A DNA stretch of 64,000 nt from RAM1 sp050247515. Lineage in GTDB: Bacteria; Pseudomonadota; Gammaproteobacteria; Burkholderiales; Burkholderiaceae_C. The notes below the pieces were generated by a model that was given only the letters and a program-made list of their open reading frames with translations, was not told where the DNA came from and searched no databases. The stretch covers positions 1 through 64,000 of the forward strand of contig JBFWUB010000009.1 in NCBI GenBank assembly GCA_050247515.1, written 5' to 3'. How positions within the stretch are numbered: the first letter of the stretch is position 1; each line of letters begins with the position of its first letter. Below, piece after piece: positions 44,572 to 53,306 of the stretch. The translations under genes and the position numbers were made by a program.

Positions 44572-45079
44572 GGTCGTGCCCGTGATCGTGGCCATGCCCG
44601 TGACCGCCCGCATGCGCAGCATGCCCCGCCGCATACGCGCCGCCTTCGGGCTCGAACGCCGCGTTGGCCTCGTTCACGATCAGGTGCATGGACCGCAGCA
44701 TGGCGGCCAGCACATGGTCGGGCTCGATCTTCAGATGGTCGGGTTTGAGCTCGATGGGCACATGGCGGTTGCCCAGGTGGTAGGCCGCGCGCGTCAGGTC
44801 AAACGGCGTGCCATGCTGCGTACAGTGGGTGATGACCAGCACCGGCTGGGGCGCGGCGATCACGCGCACCATGCTGCCGTCTTCGGCCACCAGCACATCG
44901 CCGCCGCGCACCACGGTGCCGCGCGGCAGGAACACGCCGATGTGCCGGCCCTGTGAATCGGTGGCGTCAAATCGGCTTTTCTGGCGCACGTCCCAGTCCA
45001 GCTCGACGGTGGCGGCGCGCTTGAGCAGCACGGGTGCCAGACCGTGGCCGCCCGGCAGCAGTTTGGAAGCTTGAAGCAT
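44537..45079 (-). CDS. ureE: Urease nickel chaperone UreE
   Basis: A 180-residue UreE. The N-terminal peptide-binding domain is followed by the nickel-binding domain with ALVITHCTQHGTPFDL-like sequence (VLVITHCTQHGTPFDLTRAA) and the dimer-interface His in YHLGNRHVPIEL. The C-terminal 30 residues are very rich in His and Gly (HGHGHDHGHDHDHGSHEHHHH-type), a metal-storage tail. It donates nickel to UreG. It starts 13 bases after the ureC stop. Confidence 0.96.
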   Translation of the reverse strand: MLQASKLLPGGHGLAPVLLKRAATVELDWDVRQKSRFDATDSQGRHIGVFLPRGTVVRGGDVLVAEDGSMVRVIAAPQPVLVITHCTQHGTPFDLTRAAYHLGNRHVPIELKPDHLKIEPDHVLAAMLRSMHLIVNEANAAFEPEGGAYAAGHAAHAGGHGHGHDHGHDHDHGSHEHHHH

Positions 45080-45092
45080 CAGGAAAAGAGAC

Positions 45093-46811
45093 TCAGAACA
45101 GGAAGTAGCGCTGCGCCATCGGCAGCACGGTGGCGGGCTCGCAGGTCAGCAGCTGGCCGTCGGCGCGCACCGCATAGGTCTGCGGGTCGATTTCCATTTT
45201 GGGCACGTAGCCGTTGTGGATCAGGCTCTGCTTGCGCACGCCGCGGATGTTTTTCACGGCGCTGAGCGTCTTGGCCAGGCCAAAACGCTCCTTCACGCCC
45301 GCGCCCATGGCGGCCTGCGAGACGAAGGTGAGCGAGCCTTTGGCGAGCGCACCGCCATAGCTGCCGAACATCGGCCGGTAGTGCACCGGCTGCGGCGTGG
45401 GGATGGATGCATTCGGGTCGCCCATGGCCGCCATGGCAATGAAGCCACCTTTCAGAATGAGGGCGGGCTTGACGCCGAAGAACGCGGGCTTCCATACCAC
45501 CAGGTCGGCCCATTTGCCCACTTCAATGCTGCCCACCTCGTGGCTGATGCCGTGGGCGATGGCGGGGTTGATCGTGTACTTGGCGATGTAGCGCTTGACG
45601 CGGTGGTTGTCGTTGCGGTCCGTATCGCCCGGCAACGCGCCGCGCTGCGCCTTCATCTTGTGTGCCGTCTGCCAGGTGCGCATGATGACCTCGCCCACGC
45701 GGCCCATGGCCTGGCTGTCGCTGCTCATCATGCTGATGGCGCCCAGGTCGTGCAGGATGTCTTCGGCCGCAATCGTCTCGCGGCGGATGCGGCTTTCGGC
45801 AAAGGCCAGGTCTTCGGCAATGGCCGGGTCCAGGTGGTGGCACACCATGAGCATGTCCACATGCTCGTCCAGTGTGTTCACCGTGTAGGGCATGGTCGGG
45901 TTGGTCGAACTGGGCAAAAAATTGGCCTCGCCCACCACGCGCAGGATGTCGGGCGCATGCCCGCCCCCCGCGCCCTCGGTATGGAAGGCGCACAGGCTGC
46001 GGCCCTTGGTCGCGGCGATGGTGTTCTCCACAAAGCCGGATTCATTGAGCGTGTCGGAATGGATGGCCACCTGCGTGTCAGTCTCTTCGGCCACGTCCAG
46101 GCAGTTGCTGATGGCCGCCGGCGTGGTGCCCCAGTCTTCATGCAGCTTCAGGCCGATCACGCCGGCGTTGATCTGCTCGTGCAGGGCAGCGGGCAGGCTG
46201 GCGTTGCCCTTGCCCAGAAAGCCCAGGTTCATCGGGAAGGCGTCCGCCGCCTGCAGCATGCGTTCGATGTTCCACGGCCCCGGCGTGCAGGTGGTGGCAA
46301 AGGTGCCGGTGGCCGGCCCGGTGCCGCCGCCCAGCATGGTGGTCACGCCTGACGCCAGCGCTTCCTCGATCTGCTGCGGGCAGATGAAGTGGATGTGGCT
46401 GTCGATGCCACCCGCGGTGACGATGTTGCCCTCGCAGCTGATGATTTCAGTGCCCGGGCCGATGATCATGTCCGCGCCCGGCTGGGTGTCGGGGTTGCCG
46501 GCCTTGCCGATGGCCATGATGCGCCCGCCTTTCAGGCCGATGTCGGCCTTGACGATGCCCCAGTGGTCGATGATGAGGGCGTTGGTCAGCACGCAGTCCA
46601 TGGCTCCTTGCTCGCGCGTGCGCTGCGATTGCGCCATGCCGTCGCGGATGGTCTTGCCGCCACCGAACTTCACCTCTTCGCCATAGCCTCCGGCGCGCAG
46701 TGTGTAGTCGTCTTCCACCTCCACCATCAGGCCGGTGTCGGCCAGGCGCAGCCGGTCGCCCTGGGTGGGGCCAAACATTTCCGCGTAGGCGCGGCGTCCG
46801 ATCGTTGCCAT
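45093..46811 (-). CDS. ureC: Urease alpha subunit (catalytic)
   Basis: A 572-residue alpha subunit. The start is MATIGRRAYAEMFGPTQGDR. The nickel ligands are all visible: HIHFICPQQ (two His), the carbamylated Lys in VIGLKLHEDWG, HTEGAGGGHAPDIL, and the flap with MVCHHLD. It hydrolyses urea to ammonia and carbamate in the cytoplasm. It follows ureB after a single base, so translation is coupled. Confidence 0.98.
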   Translation of the reverse strand: MATIGRRAYAEMFGPTQGDRLRLADTGLMVEVEDDYTLRAGGYGEEVKFGGGKTIRDGMAQSQRTREQGAMDCVLTNALIIDHWGIVKADIGLKGGRIMAIGKAGNPDTQPGADMIIGPGTEIISCEGNIVTAGGIDSHIHFICPQQIEEALASGVTTMLGGGTGPATGTFATTCTPGPWNIERMLQAADAFPMNLGFLGKGNASLPAALHEQINAGVIGLKLHEDWGTTPAAISNCLDVAEETDTQVAIHSDTLNESGFVENTIAATKGRSLCAFHTEGAGGGHAPDILRVVGEANFLPSSTNPTMPYTVNTLDEHVDMLMVCHHLDPAIAEDLAFAESRIRRETIAAEDILHDLGAISMMSSDSQAMGRVGEVIMRTWQTAHKMKAQRGALPGDTDRNDNHRVKRYIAKYTINPAIAHGISHEVGSIEVGKWADLVVWKPAFFGVKPALILKGGFIAMAAMGDPNASIPTPQPVHYRPMFGSYGGALAKGSLTFVSQAAMGAGVKERFGLAKTLSAVKNIRGVRKQSLIHNGYVPKMEIDPQTYAVRADGQLLTCEPATVLPMAQRYFLF

Positions 46812-46812
46812 G

Positions 46813-47118
46813 TCAGAGTTGTCCTTGTACGAGTCCGCGGAATCCGTACACCACGCGTGCGCCGCTGAAGTCCACCAACTCCACCGTGCGCTGCTGTCCG
46901 GGCTCAAACCGCACGGCCGTGCCCGACGCAATGTTCAGCCGCATGCCACGCGCCGCGTCGCGGTCAAAGCTGAGCGCGCCGTTGGTTTCCGCAAAGTGGT
47001 AGTGCGAGCCGACCTGGATGGGCCGGTCGGCGGTGTTTTGCACCACCACCGTGGCGGTGCGCCGGCCGGGGTTGAGCGTGTGCTCGCCGTCGTCGGTGAT
47101 CAGTTCGCCGGGGATCAT
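46813..47118 (-). CDS. ureB: Urease beta subunit
   Basis: A 101-residue beta subunit starting MIPGELITDDGEHTLNPGRR, with the conserved QVGSHYHFAETNGALSFDRD and GMRLNIASGTAVRFEPGQ segments. It assembles with UreA and UreC into the (alpha-beta-gamma)3 enzyme. The frame is open upstream to 47244, but the family start is at 47118. A small membrane-protein gene lies between it and ureA. Confidence 0.97.
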   Translation of the reverse strand: MIPGELITDDGEHTLNPGRRTATVVVQNTADRPIQVGSHYHFAETNGALSFDRDAARGMRLNIASGTAVRFEPGQQRTVELVDFSGARVVYGFRGLVQGQL

Positions 47119-47128
47119 GGCAGCCCCC

Positions 47129-47302
47129 TTACTTGCTGCGCGACAGCCACATGGCCACCGCGACCAGTGCCGCAAAGGCCACAAAGCCCCAGACATCGGT
47201 GGCGTGCCAGTGCGGGCCGGCCAGGCCGTGGCCGTCATGGGCAAAGGTGCCCGTGGCCAGCAGGGCGGGGGCGGTGATCAGGGTACGGGCAATCTTGCGC
47301 AA
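47129..47302 (-). CDS. Small exported or membrane protein between ureA and ureB
   Basis: A 57-codon gene missed by ATG-only searches. A TTG start at 47302 lies behind GGAGCCCCACC. The product begins with a basic end and a hydrophobic stretch (RKIARTLITAPALLATGTFA), then a His-rich part (HDGHGLAGPHWH) and a second hydrophobic helix (VWGFVAFAALVAVAMWL) ending SRSK. The first part may be a cleaved signal peptide. The His residues suggest metal (nickel) contact outside the membrane. I recall similar small proteins in urease operons of related bacteria, without known function. Confidence 0.7.
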   Translation of the reverse strand: MRKIARTLITAPALLATGTFAHDGHGLAGPHWHATDVWGFVAFAALVAVAMWLSRSK

Positions 47303-47314
47303 GGTGGGGCTCCT

Positions 47315-47617
47315 TCAGACGATCGGCTGGTGGACGGTGACCAGCTTGGTACCGTCGGGGAAGGTCGCTTCGACCTGGATGTCGGGGATCATGTCGGCCA
47401 CGCCGTCCATCACGTCGGCGCGTGTGAGCACGCTGCGGCCTTCGCTCATGAGCTGGGCCACGGTCTTGCCGTCGCGGGCACCCTCCATCACGGCGGCGCT
47501 GATCAGCGCCATGGCTTCGGGGTAATTCAGCTTCAGGCCGCGCGCGCGGCGGCGCTCGGCCAGCAGCGCGGCCGTAAAGATGAGCAGCTTGTCTTTTTCG
47601 CGGGGGGTGAGTTCCAT
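47315..47617 (-). CDS. ureA: Urease gamma subunit
   Basis: A 100-residue gamma subunit: MELTPREKDKLLIFTAALLA, AERRRARGLKLNYPEAMALI and MIPDIQVEATFPDGTKLVTV. It is the first urease gene in the window. The usual preceding gene ureD is not found; the DNA upstream of ureA holds the start of a divergent transporter-kinase gene. UreD, needed for nickel insertion, must be encoded elsewhere if this urease is active. Confidence 0.97.
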   Translation of the reverse strand: MELTPREKDKLLIFTAALLAERRRARGLKLNYPEAMALISAAVMEGARDGKTVAQLMSEGRSVLTRADVMDGVADMIPDIQVEATFPDGTKLVTVHQPIV

Positions 47618-47726
47618 GGCGCAACGCTGAAAGGGGGTGCGAATCATCATATTGCAAACCCCATGCCGTGCCATGGGCCGTGTGGCGTACATCGCGGCAC
47701 GGAACCTGCGAATCGCCGCCGTGCCC

Positions 47727-50700
47727 ATGTCGACCGTGAACCCCGCCGCCCGCCCTGTCATTCCCATCCAGCCCGTGGCGGCGGACGGGGGCGAGGCGCC
47801 GCAGCGCATCGTCAAGGTGCGGCGCGACTACAACAGCTGGGTGGCCAGCGAGACCATGGAGGACTACGCGCTGCGCTACACGCCACAGCGCTTTCGCAAA
47901 TGGTCTGAATGGCGGGTGGCCAACACGGCGTTTGGCGCGGCGTCGTTCCTGATCCTGGAGGCCGTGGGCGCCACGCTGCTCGTGCAGTACGGCTTCATGA
48001 ACGCCTTCTGGGCCATCCTGACCACCGGGCTCATCATCTTCCTGGCGGGGCTGCCCATCAGCGTGTACGCCGCCCGCTACGGGGTGGACATGGACCTGCT
48101 CACGCGCGGCGCGGGCTTTGGCTACATCGGCTCGACCATCACCTCGCTGATCTACGCGTCGTTCACCTTCATCTTTTTTGCGCTGGAAGCGGCCGTCATG
48201 GCCTACGCACTGGAGCTGGCGCTGAACATCCCGCCCAGCTGGGGCTACCTGATCTGTGCGCTGGTGGTGATACCGCTGGTCACGCACGGCGTGTCGGTCA
48301 TCAGCCGGCTGCAGGTCTGGACGCAGCCGCTGTGGCTGGTGATGCTGGTGGTGCCTTTTGTATTTGTGCTCATGCGCGATCCTGGTGCGTTTGCCGGCAT
48401 TACGCACTACATAGGGGATAAGTCTCGCGAACCTGGCTTCAATATGCACATGTTTGGTGCCGCCTTGACCGTGGGCATCGCGCTCATCACCCAAATGGGG
48501 GAGCAGGCGGACTACCTGCGCTTCATGCCGGCGCGTACCGCAGCCACTCGGGGGCGCTGGTGGTTCGGCGTGCTGGCCGGCGGGCCGGGCTGGGTGATCC
48601 TGGGCGTGATCAAGATGCTGGGCGGTGCGCTGCTGGCCTACCTGGCCATCACCCACATGGTGCCGGTGGAGCGCGCGGTGGACCCCAACCAGATGTACCT
48701 GGCCGCGTACGAATACGTGTTCCCCAACTACGGCTGGGCGGTGGCGGCCACGGCGCTGTTTGTGGTGATCTCGCAGCTCAAGATCAACGTGACCAACGCC
48801 TATGCGGGCTCGCTGGCATGGAGCAACTTTTTCTCGCGCGTGACGCACAGCCACCCGGGGCGGGTGGTGTGGGTGGTGTTCAACACCGGCATTGCCTTCA
48901 TGCTGATGGAGATGAATGTGTTTCAGGCGCTGGGCGACGTGCTGGGCCTGTACAGCAACATCGCCATCGCCTGGATGATGGCCGTGGTGGCCGACCTGGT
49001 CGTGAACAAGCCGCTGGGCCTGAGCCCCAGGGGCATTGAATTCAAGCGCGCCTACCTGTGGGACATCAACCCCGTGGGGGTGGGCGCCATGGTGCTGGCG
49101 TCCGCCCTGTCCATCACCGCGCACCTGGGGTTGTTCGGGCCCATGGCACAGGCGTTTTCCGCCGTCATTGCCATGGCCACCGCATTCTTTGCCGCGCCGC
49201 TGATCGCCTGGGCCACGCGCGGGCGCTACTACATTGCGCGCGGGCCAGATACCGATGCCGCAGCTGACGGCGGCCAAGACACCGGAGCAGAGGGCGCCTA
49301 CCTGGCCAGCGCACTGAAAAAATGCGTGATCTGCGAGCGCGACTACGAAGGCCCCGACATGGCGCACTGCCCCGCCTACCAGGGGCCGATCTGCTCGCTG
49401 TGCTGCACGCTGGACGCGCGCTGTGGCGACCTGTGCAAGCCGCACGCGAGCCTGTCGGCCCAATGGTCAGGCGCCTTGCGCTGGGCACTGCCCCAACGCA
49501 TCTGGCCCTATCTGGACACGGGGCTGGGCCATTTCATCCTGCTCATGCTCATCATCGTGCCGCTGCTGGCCACGGTGTTTGGCCTGCTGTACCACCAGGA
49601 ACTGCAGGCCATGGGCGCTGCGCTGGGGGACGTGAATGGCGGCGTGAGCGACGGCACGCTGCGCTCGGGCTTTTTGAAGGCCTACATGGCGCTGCTGGTC
49701 ATTGCCGGCATCGTGGCCTGGTGGCTGGTGCTGGCGCACAAGAGCCGCCAGGTGGCGCAGGAAGAGTCCAACCGCCAGACGCATCTGCTGATGCTGGAAA
49801 TCGAATCGCACAAGCAGACCGACGAGGCATTGCAGCAGGCCAGGCTGCAGGCCGAGCAGGCGCGCCACGCGGCCGAGCAGGCCAACCAGGCCAAGAGCCG
49901 CTACATCAGCGCCATCAGCCACGAGCTGCGCACGCCGCTGAACAGCATCCTGGGCTACGCGCAGCTCATGGGCGAGGACGCCGGCGTGCCCGCGCACCGC
50001 AGGCAGGCGGTCAACGTCATCAAGCGCGGCGGCGAGCACCTGCTGAGCCTGATCGAGGGCACGCTGGACATTGCGCGCATCGAGGCCGGCAAGCTCACGC
50101 TCACCGTCAAGCCCATGGCCTTTGCCGACTGCGTGCATGAGATGGCCGGCATGTTTGAGCCCCAGGCACTGGCCAAGGGCCTGGCCTTCAGCTTTGACGC
50201 AGAAGGCACGCTGCCCGAGGTGGTGCGTGCCGACGAAAAGCGCGTGCGCCAGATACTCATCAACCTGCTGGGCAATGCCATCAAGTTCACGTCGCAGGGC
50301 CGTGTGGCCCTGCGTGTGCGCTACGCACGCGAGATGGCCACGATCGAGATTGAAGACACCGGGCCCGGCCTGACCGCGCAGGAGATCGAACAGATTTTTG
50401 AGCCCTTTGCGCGTGGCACGGCATCGGCCCAGGCTGCCACCGGCGCGGGCCTGGGCCTGACCATCGCCAAGATGCTGACCGACCTGATGGGCGGCCAGCT
50501 CAGCGCCACCAGCACGCCGGGGCAGGGCTCGGTGTTCACCGTCAAGCTGTTCCTGCCCGAGGTGCACCGCGGCGTGGCCGCGCGGCCTGTGCTGGCGCCC
50601 GCGCGCGTGCGCCGCGCCTATGCCGGCGCGCGCCGCAAGGTGCTGGTGGTGGACAACGAGGAGCCCGACCGCGAGCTGCTGGTGCACCTGCTGGAGCCGC

Positions 50701-51239
50701 TGGGCTTTGAGCTGCGCACCGCCGTCAGCGGGCATGATTGCCTGGACCTGCTGGCCGCCGGCCTGCGGCCCGACGCCATCCTGATGGACCTGGCCATGCC
50801 CGGCATTGACGGGTGGGAAACCATACGCCGCCTGCGCGGCATCGAGGGCGGTCATGCCCGCGTGGCCATTGTTTCTGCCAACGCCTTCGACAAGGGGCTG
50901 GACAACGACGTGGGCATACGCGCGGAAGACTTTGTCTTGAAGCCCGTGCGCCACAGCGAGCTGCTGGACTGGCTGGAGCGCCAGCTGGGCCTGCAATGGC
51001 TGGAGACTGCGCCGCCACAGGCCTTGGCAACCGCCGGTGAGCCGGCGCCACCCGCCGTCTGGCCCACGCCCGGGCGCCTGGCCGCGCTGCAGGACGTGGT
51101 GCAATTGGGCTATTACCGGGGCATCATGAACCAGCTGGACCAGATCGAAGCCGAAGAACCCGCCACCGCCGCGCTGGTGGCGCAGTGGCGCGAGCATGCG
51201 CGGCGGTTCCAGTTCGAAGCCATCGGACGCCAGTCATGA
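47727..51239 (+). CDS. NCS1-type transporter fused to a hybrid histidine kinase
   Basis: A protein of about 1170 residues. Residues 25-500 form a 12-helix NCS1 (purine/cytosine/allantoin permease) transporter. Next is a Cys-rich cluster (CVICERDYEGPDMAHCPAYQ, then GPICSLCCTLDARCGDLCKP) with at least nine Cys, probably a zinc site. Two more membrane helices and a coiled coil lead to the kinase: His732 in SAISHELRTPLNSILGY, the N box NLLGNAIKF, EDTGPGL and GAGLGLTIAK. A receiver with Asp1021 (ILMDLAMPG) and a C-terminal tail follow. It likely senses a nucleobase-like compound or its flux. The start is uncertain (47637 or 47673 also open). It is divergent from ureA, so purine-derived urea is a plausible theme. 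Confidence 0.9.
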   Translation: MSTVNPAARPVIPIQPVAADGGEAPQRIVKVRRDYNSWVASETMEDYALRYTPQRFRKWSEWRVANTAFGAASFLILEAVGATLLVQYGFMNAFWAILTTGLIIFLAGLPISVYAARYGVDMDLLTRGAGFGYIGSTITSLIYASFTFIFFALEAAVMAYALELALNIPPSWGYLICALVVIPLVTHGVSVISRLQVWTQPLWLVMLVVPFVFVLMRDPGAFAGITHYIGDKSREPGFNMHMFGAALTVGIALITQMGEQADYLRFMPARTAATRGRWWFGVLAGGPGWVILGVIKMLGGALLAYLAITHMVPVERAVDPNQMYLAAYEYVFPNYGWAVAATALFVVISQLKINVTNAYAGSLAWSNFFSRVTHSHPGRVVWVVFNTGIAFMLMEMNVFQALGDVLGLYSNIAIAWMMAVVADLVVNKPLGLSPRGIEFKRAYLWDINPVGVGAMVLASALSITAHLGLFGPMAQAFSAVIAMATAFFAAPLIAWATRGRYYIARGPDTDAAADGGQDTGAEGAYLASALKKCVICERDYEGPDMAHCPAYQGPICSLCCTLDARCGDLCKPHASLSAQWSGALRWALPQRIWPYLDTGLGHFILLMLIIVPLLATVFGLLYHQELQAMGAALGDVNGGVSDGTLRSGFLKAYMALLVIAGIVAWWLVLAHKSRQVAQEESNRQTHLLMLEIESHKQTDEALQQARLQAEQARHAAEQANQAKSRYISAISHELRTPLNSILGYAQLMGEDAGVPAHRRQAVNVIKRGGEHLLSLIEGTLDIARIEAGKLTLTVKPMAFADCVHEMAGMFEPQALAKGLAFSFDAEGTLPEVVRADEKRVRQILINLLGNAIKFTSQGRVALRVRYAREMATIEIEDTGPGLTAQEIEQIFEPFARGTASAQAATGAGLGLTIAKMLTDLMGGQLSATSTPGQGSVFTVKLFLPEVHRGVAARPVLAPARVRRAYAGARRKVLVVDNEEPDRELLVHLLEPLGFELRTAVSGHDCLDLLAAGLRPDAILMDLAMPGIDGWETIRRLRGIEGGHARVAIVSANAFDKGLDNDVGIRAEDFVLKPVRHSELLDWLERQLGLQWLETAPPQALATAGEPAPPAVWPTPGRLAALQDVVQLGYYRGIMNQLDQIEAEEPATAALVAQWREHARRFQFEAIGRQS

Positions 51240-52207
51240 ACATCCCGCCCGCCAGCACCACGCTGGACCGCGCCAACAGCGAGGTCGTGCTGATCGTGGA
51301 CGACGTGCCCGACAACCTGTCGGTGCTGCACGACGCGCTGGACGAATCGGGCTACACCGTGCTGGTGGCCACCGGCGGCGAGGCGGCACTGGCGCGCGCG
51401 CAGCAGGCGCTGCCCGACATCGTGCTGCTGGACGCGATGATGCCGGGCATGGACGGCTTTGAGGTGGCCAAGCGCCTGAAGGCCATGGCGCAGACGGCGC
51501 ACATCCCCATCATCTTCATGACCGGCCTGACCGAGACCGAGTACCTGGTGGCCGCGCTGGAGGCCGGCGGGGTGGATTACGTCACCAAGCCCATCCGCCC
51601 CAAGGAAGTGCTGGCCCGCATGAACGTGCACATGCAGGGCGCGCGCGAGCGGCGCCAGGCCCGCAATGCGCTGGATGCGTTTGGCTACGCCAGCATCACC
51701 GTGCGCGCCAGCGACGGCCGCCTGATGTGGCAGACCGCGCTGGCGCGGGATCTGCTGGCGCAGTACTACGGCGCATCCATGCCGCCGGGCAACCAGGCGC
51801 CCCAGCCGGTGGTGGAATGGCTGCGCCGCCACCTGAAAGAGGCCGAGGCACAGATCGAGCCGCCGCGCCTGATGGTGGAGCTGGGCGCGCGGCGCCTGAC
51901 GTTCCGGCTGCACCAGCAAACAGGCGACGATGACTGGCTGATCGTGATGCGCGAGGTGTCGGACGCAGCCATCATCGAATCCATGAGCCTGGCCTTCAAG
52001 CTCACGGCCAAGGAGGCCGAGGTGCTGTACTGGGTGGTCAAGGGCAAGATCAACCGCGACATCGCCGACATCGTGGGCTCCAGCCCCGCCACGGTCAAAA
52101 AGCACCTGGAGCGCGTGTTTGCCAAGCTGGGGGTGGAGACGCGCACGGCGGCGGCGGCGATGGCGATGAACAGGCTGCGGCAGCTTAATCCGCAGTTTGA
52201 GGGTTGA
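51236..52207 (+). CDS. Response regulator with LuxR-type DNA-binding domain
   Basis: A 323-residue protein. An N-terminal receiver (about 17-135) has VLIVDDVPDNLSVLHDAL, the phospho-Asp in VLLDAMMPGMDGFEV and Lys in YVTKPIRPKEVL. A middle region of unknown fold (150-240) follows, then a LuxR/FixJ helix-turn-helix: LTAKEAEVLYWVVKGKINRD, IADIVGSSPATVKKHLERVF, AKLGVETRT. Its ATG overlaps the stop of the transporter-kinase gene (ATGA), so the two form a phosphorelay. Candidate targets are the divergent urease operon and its own operon. Confidence 0.92.
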   Translation: MNIPPASTTLDRANSEVVLIVDDVPDNLSVLHDALDESGYTVLVATGGEAALARAQQALPDIVLLDAMMPGMDGFEVAKRLKAMAQTAHIPIIFMTGLTETEYLVAALEAGGVDYVTKPIRPKEVLARMNVHMQGARERRQARNALDAFGYASITVRASDGRLMWQTALARDLLAQYYGASMPPGNQAPQPVVEWLRRHLKEAEAQIEPPRLMVELGARRLTFRLHQQTGDDDWLIVMREVSDAAIIESMSLAFKLTAKEAEVLYWVVKGKINRDIADIVGSSPATVKKHLERVFAKLGVETRTAAAAMAMNRLRQLNPQFEG

Positions 52208-52231
52208 GCAGGGGCACAGTGCGAAGAGGCC

Positions 52232-53284
52232 CTACGGATTCACCGCCAGATACTCAAAACTGGGCCCCGTCAGCACATCCGGGTTGGGGATGCCCGACAC
52301 CATGGCTTTGGCCTGACCCTTGAGCGACATCATCAAACCGATGGCAATGTTCATCTGGGCCTGCGTGGCCTGGCCGCTGAACAGGGTGTTCAGCGCGAAC
52401 AGCAGGCTGGTGTAGGTGTAGTTGAAGTTGTCGTTGGCAAAGGCCTGGGCCGAGCCGGCCGGGTAGCCGGCTGCCGTGGGGTTGGTGGGCAGGGCATACA
52501 CGCCCTGCGCGTTGAACGGCACCGGCGCGCCGGCATAGGCGTATTGCAGGGCTGGCGGCTCGGCCAGCGGTACCTTGACCAGCAACCTGCCCTTCTGGAT
52601 CTGCATGAAGCGGTAGTAGTGCGCGTAGCCATCGCCCACCACTTCTTCGGGCGATGTGCTGGTGCCCTCGCCCTGCTCGATGATGGTGTTGATCGCCTGC
52701 TGGGCGCTGGCCACGTCCACTACCACCACGGATTCGGGCATCAGGTCGGGCCCCACCTGGTTGCGCGGCGGGTTCACGAAGGCGCTGTTGCCCAGCAGCG
52801 CGATGGCGTCCGAGATCGCGGTGTAGAACTGCCCGATGGTGATGGAGTCGGCTTCCAGGCCCGCGGCCAGCGGCACGGTCTTGTAGTTGATCGGGTCTTC
52901 GGGTTGCTCGATGTCCAGAAAGGTCTGCAGCTGCGCCATGGAGAACGGCGCCAGGTTGACCGTCAGACCGCTTTCCACGCCACCGGGCAGCGGCCCCGGG
53001 TAGGTGGGGATGAAGCCCGGCTGGCCCACCTGGGATGTGCCTCCCAGCGCGTTGAGTACGTTGGACGCCAGCGTCATGTGCAGCATTTCCTCGATCACCA
53101 CCGACTGGATGATGGCGGCGATTTCGGGGTTTTGCGACGCGTCCAGCGAGTACAGCGCGTACAGGTACACCGGAATCGTGGCGTGTTCCAGCTCCACGGC
53201 CTGTTGCAGCGAGGCGCAGACGGCTTGCACCGTGGGCGTGGCGGCCTGCAGGCCGGCGATCATCGAGCGTTTGAGGCGGATCAT
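52232..53284 (-). CDS. Ferritin-like protein (VioB C-terminal type), copy B
   Basis: A 350-residue protein of the ferritin-like family found as the C-terminal half of VioB/RebD. Helix 1 has AVELEHATIPVYLYALYSL (Glu31, Glu33, His34). Helix 2 has VVIEEMLHMTLASNVLNALG with the ExxH pair Glu66/His69. Later GEGTSTSPEEVVGDGYAHYY gives another Glu and His. These are the likely iron ligands. It is the last gene of the operon, 22 bases behind the VioB-N-like copy B, and about equal in length to copy A, with which it shares the layout throughout. The enzyme activity is unknown; oxidative chemistry on an amino-acid-derived substrate is a guess from VioB. Confidence 0.8.
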   Translation of the reverse strand: MIRLKRSMIAGLQAATPTVQAVCASLQQAVELEHATIPVYLYALYSLDASQNPEIAAIIQSVVIEEMLHMTLASNVLNALGGTSQVGQPGFIPTYPGPLPGGVESGLTVNLAPFSMAQLQTFLDIEQPEDPINYKTVPLAAGLEADSITIGQFYTAISDAIALLGNSAFVNPPRNQVGPDLMPESVVVVDVASAQQAINTIIEQGEGTSTSPEEVVGDGYAHYYRFMQIQKGRLLVKVPLAEPPALQYAYAGAPVPFNAQGVYALPTNPTAAGYPAGSAQAFANDNFNYTYTSLLFALNTLFSGQATQAQMNIAIGLMMSLKGQAKAMVSGIPNPDVLTGPSFEYLAVNP

Positions 53285-53306
53285 GGGGTGTCCTTGTGCG
53301 TGGTTT

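Noticed and set aside
47235..49463. Long minus-strand open frame across ureA and the transporter-kinase
   Set aside because: A shadow of high-GC coding DNA: the composition is rich in His, Arg, Gln and Gly and it is antisense to two clear genes.
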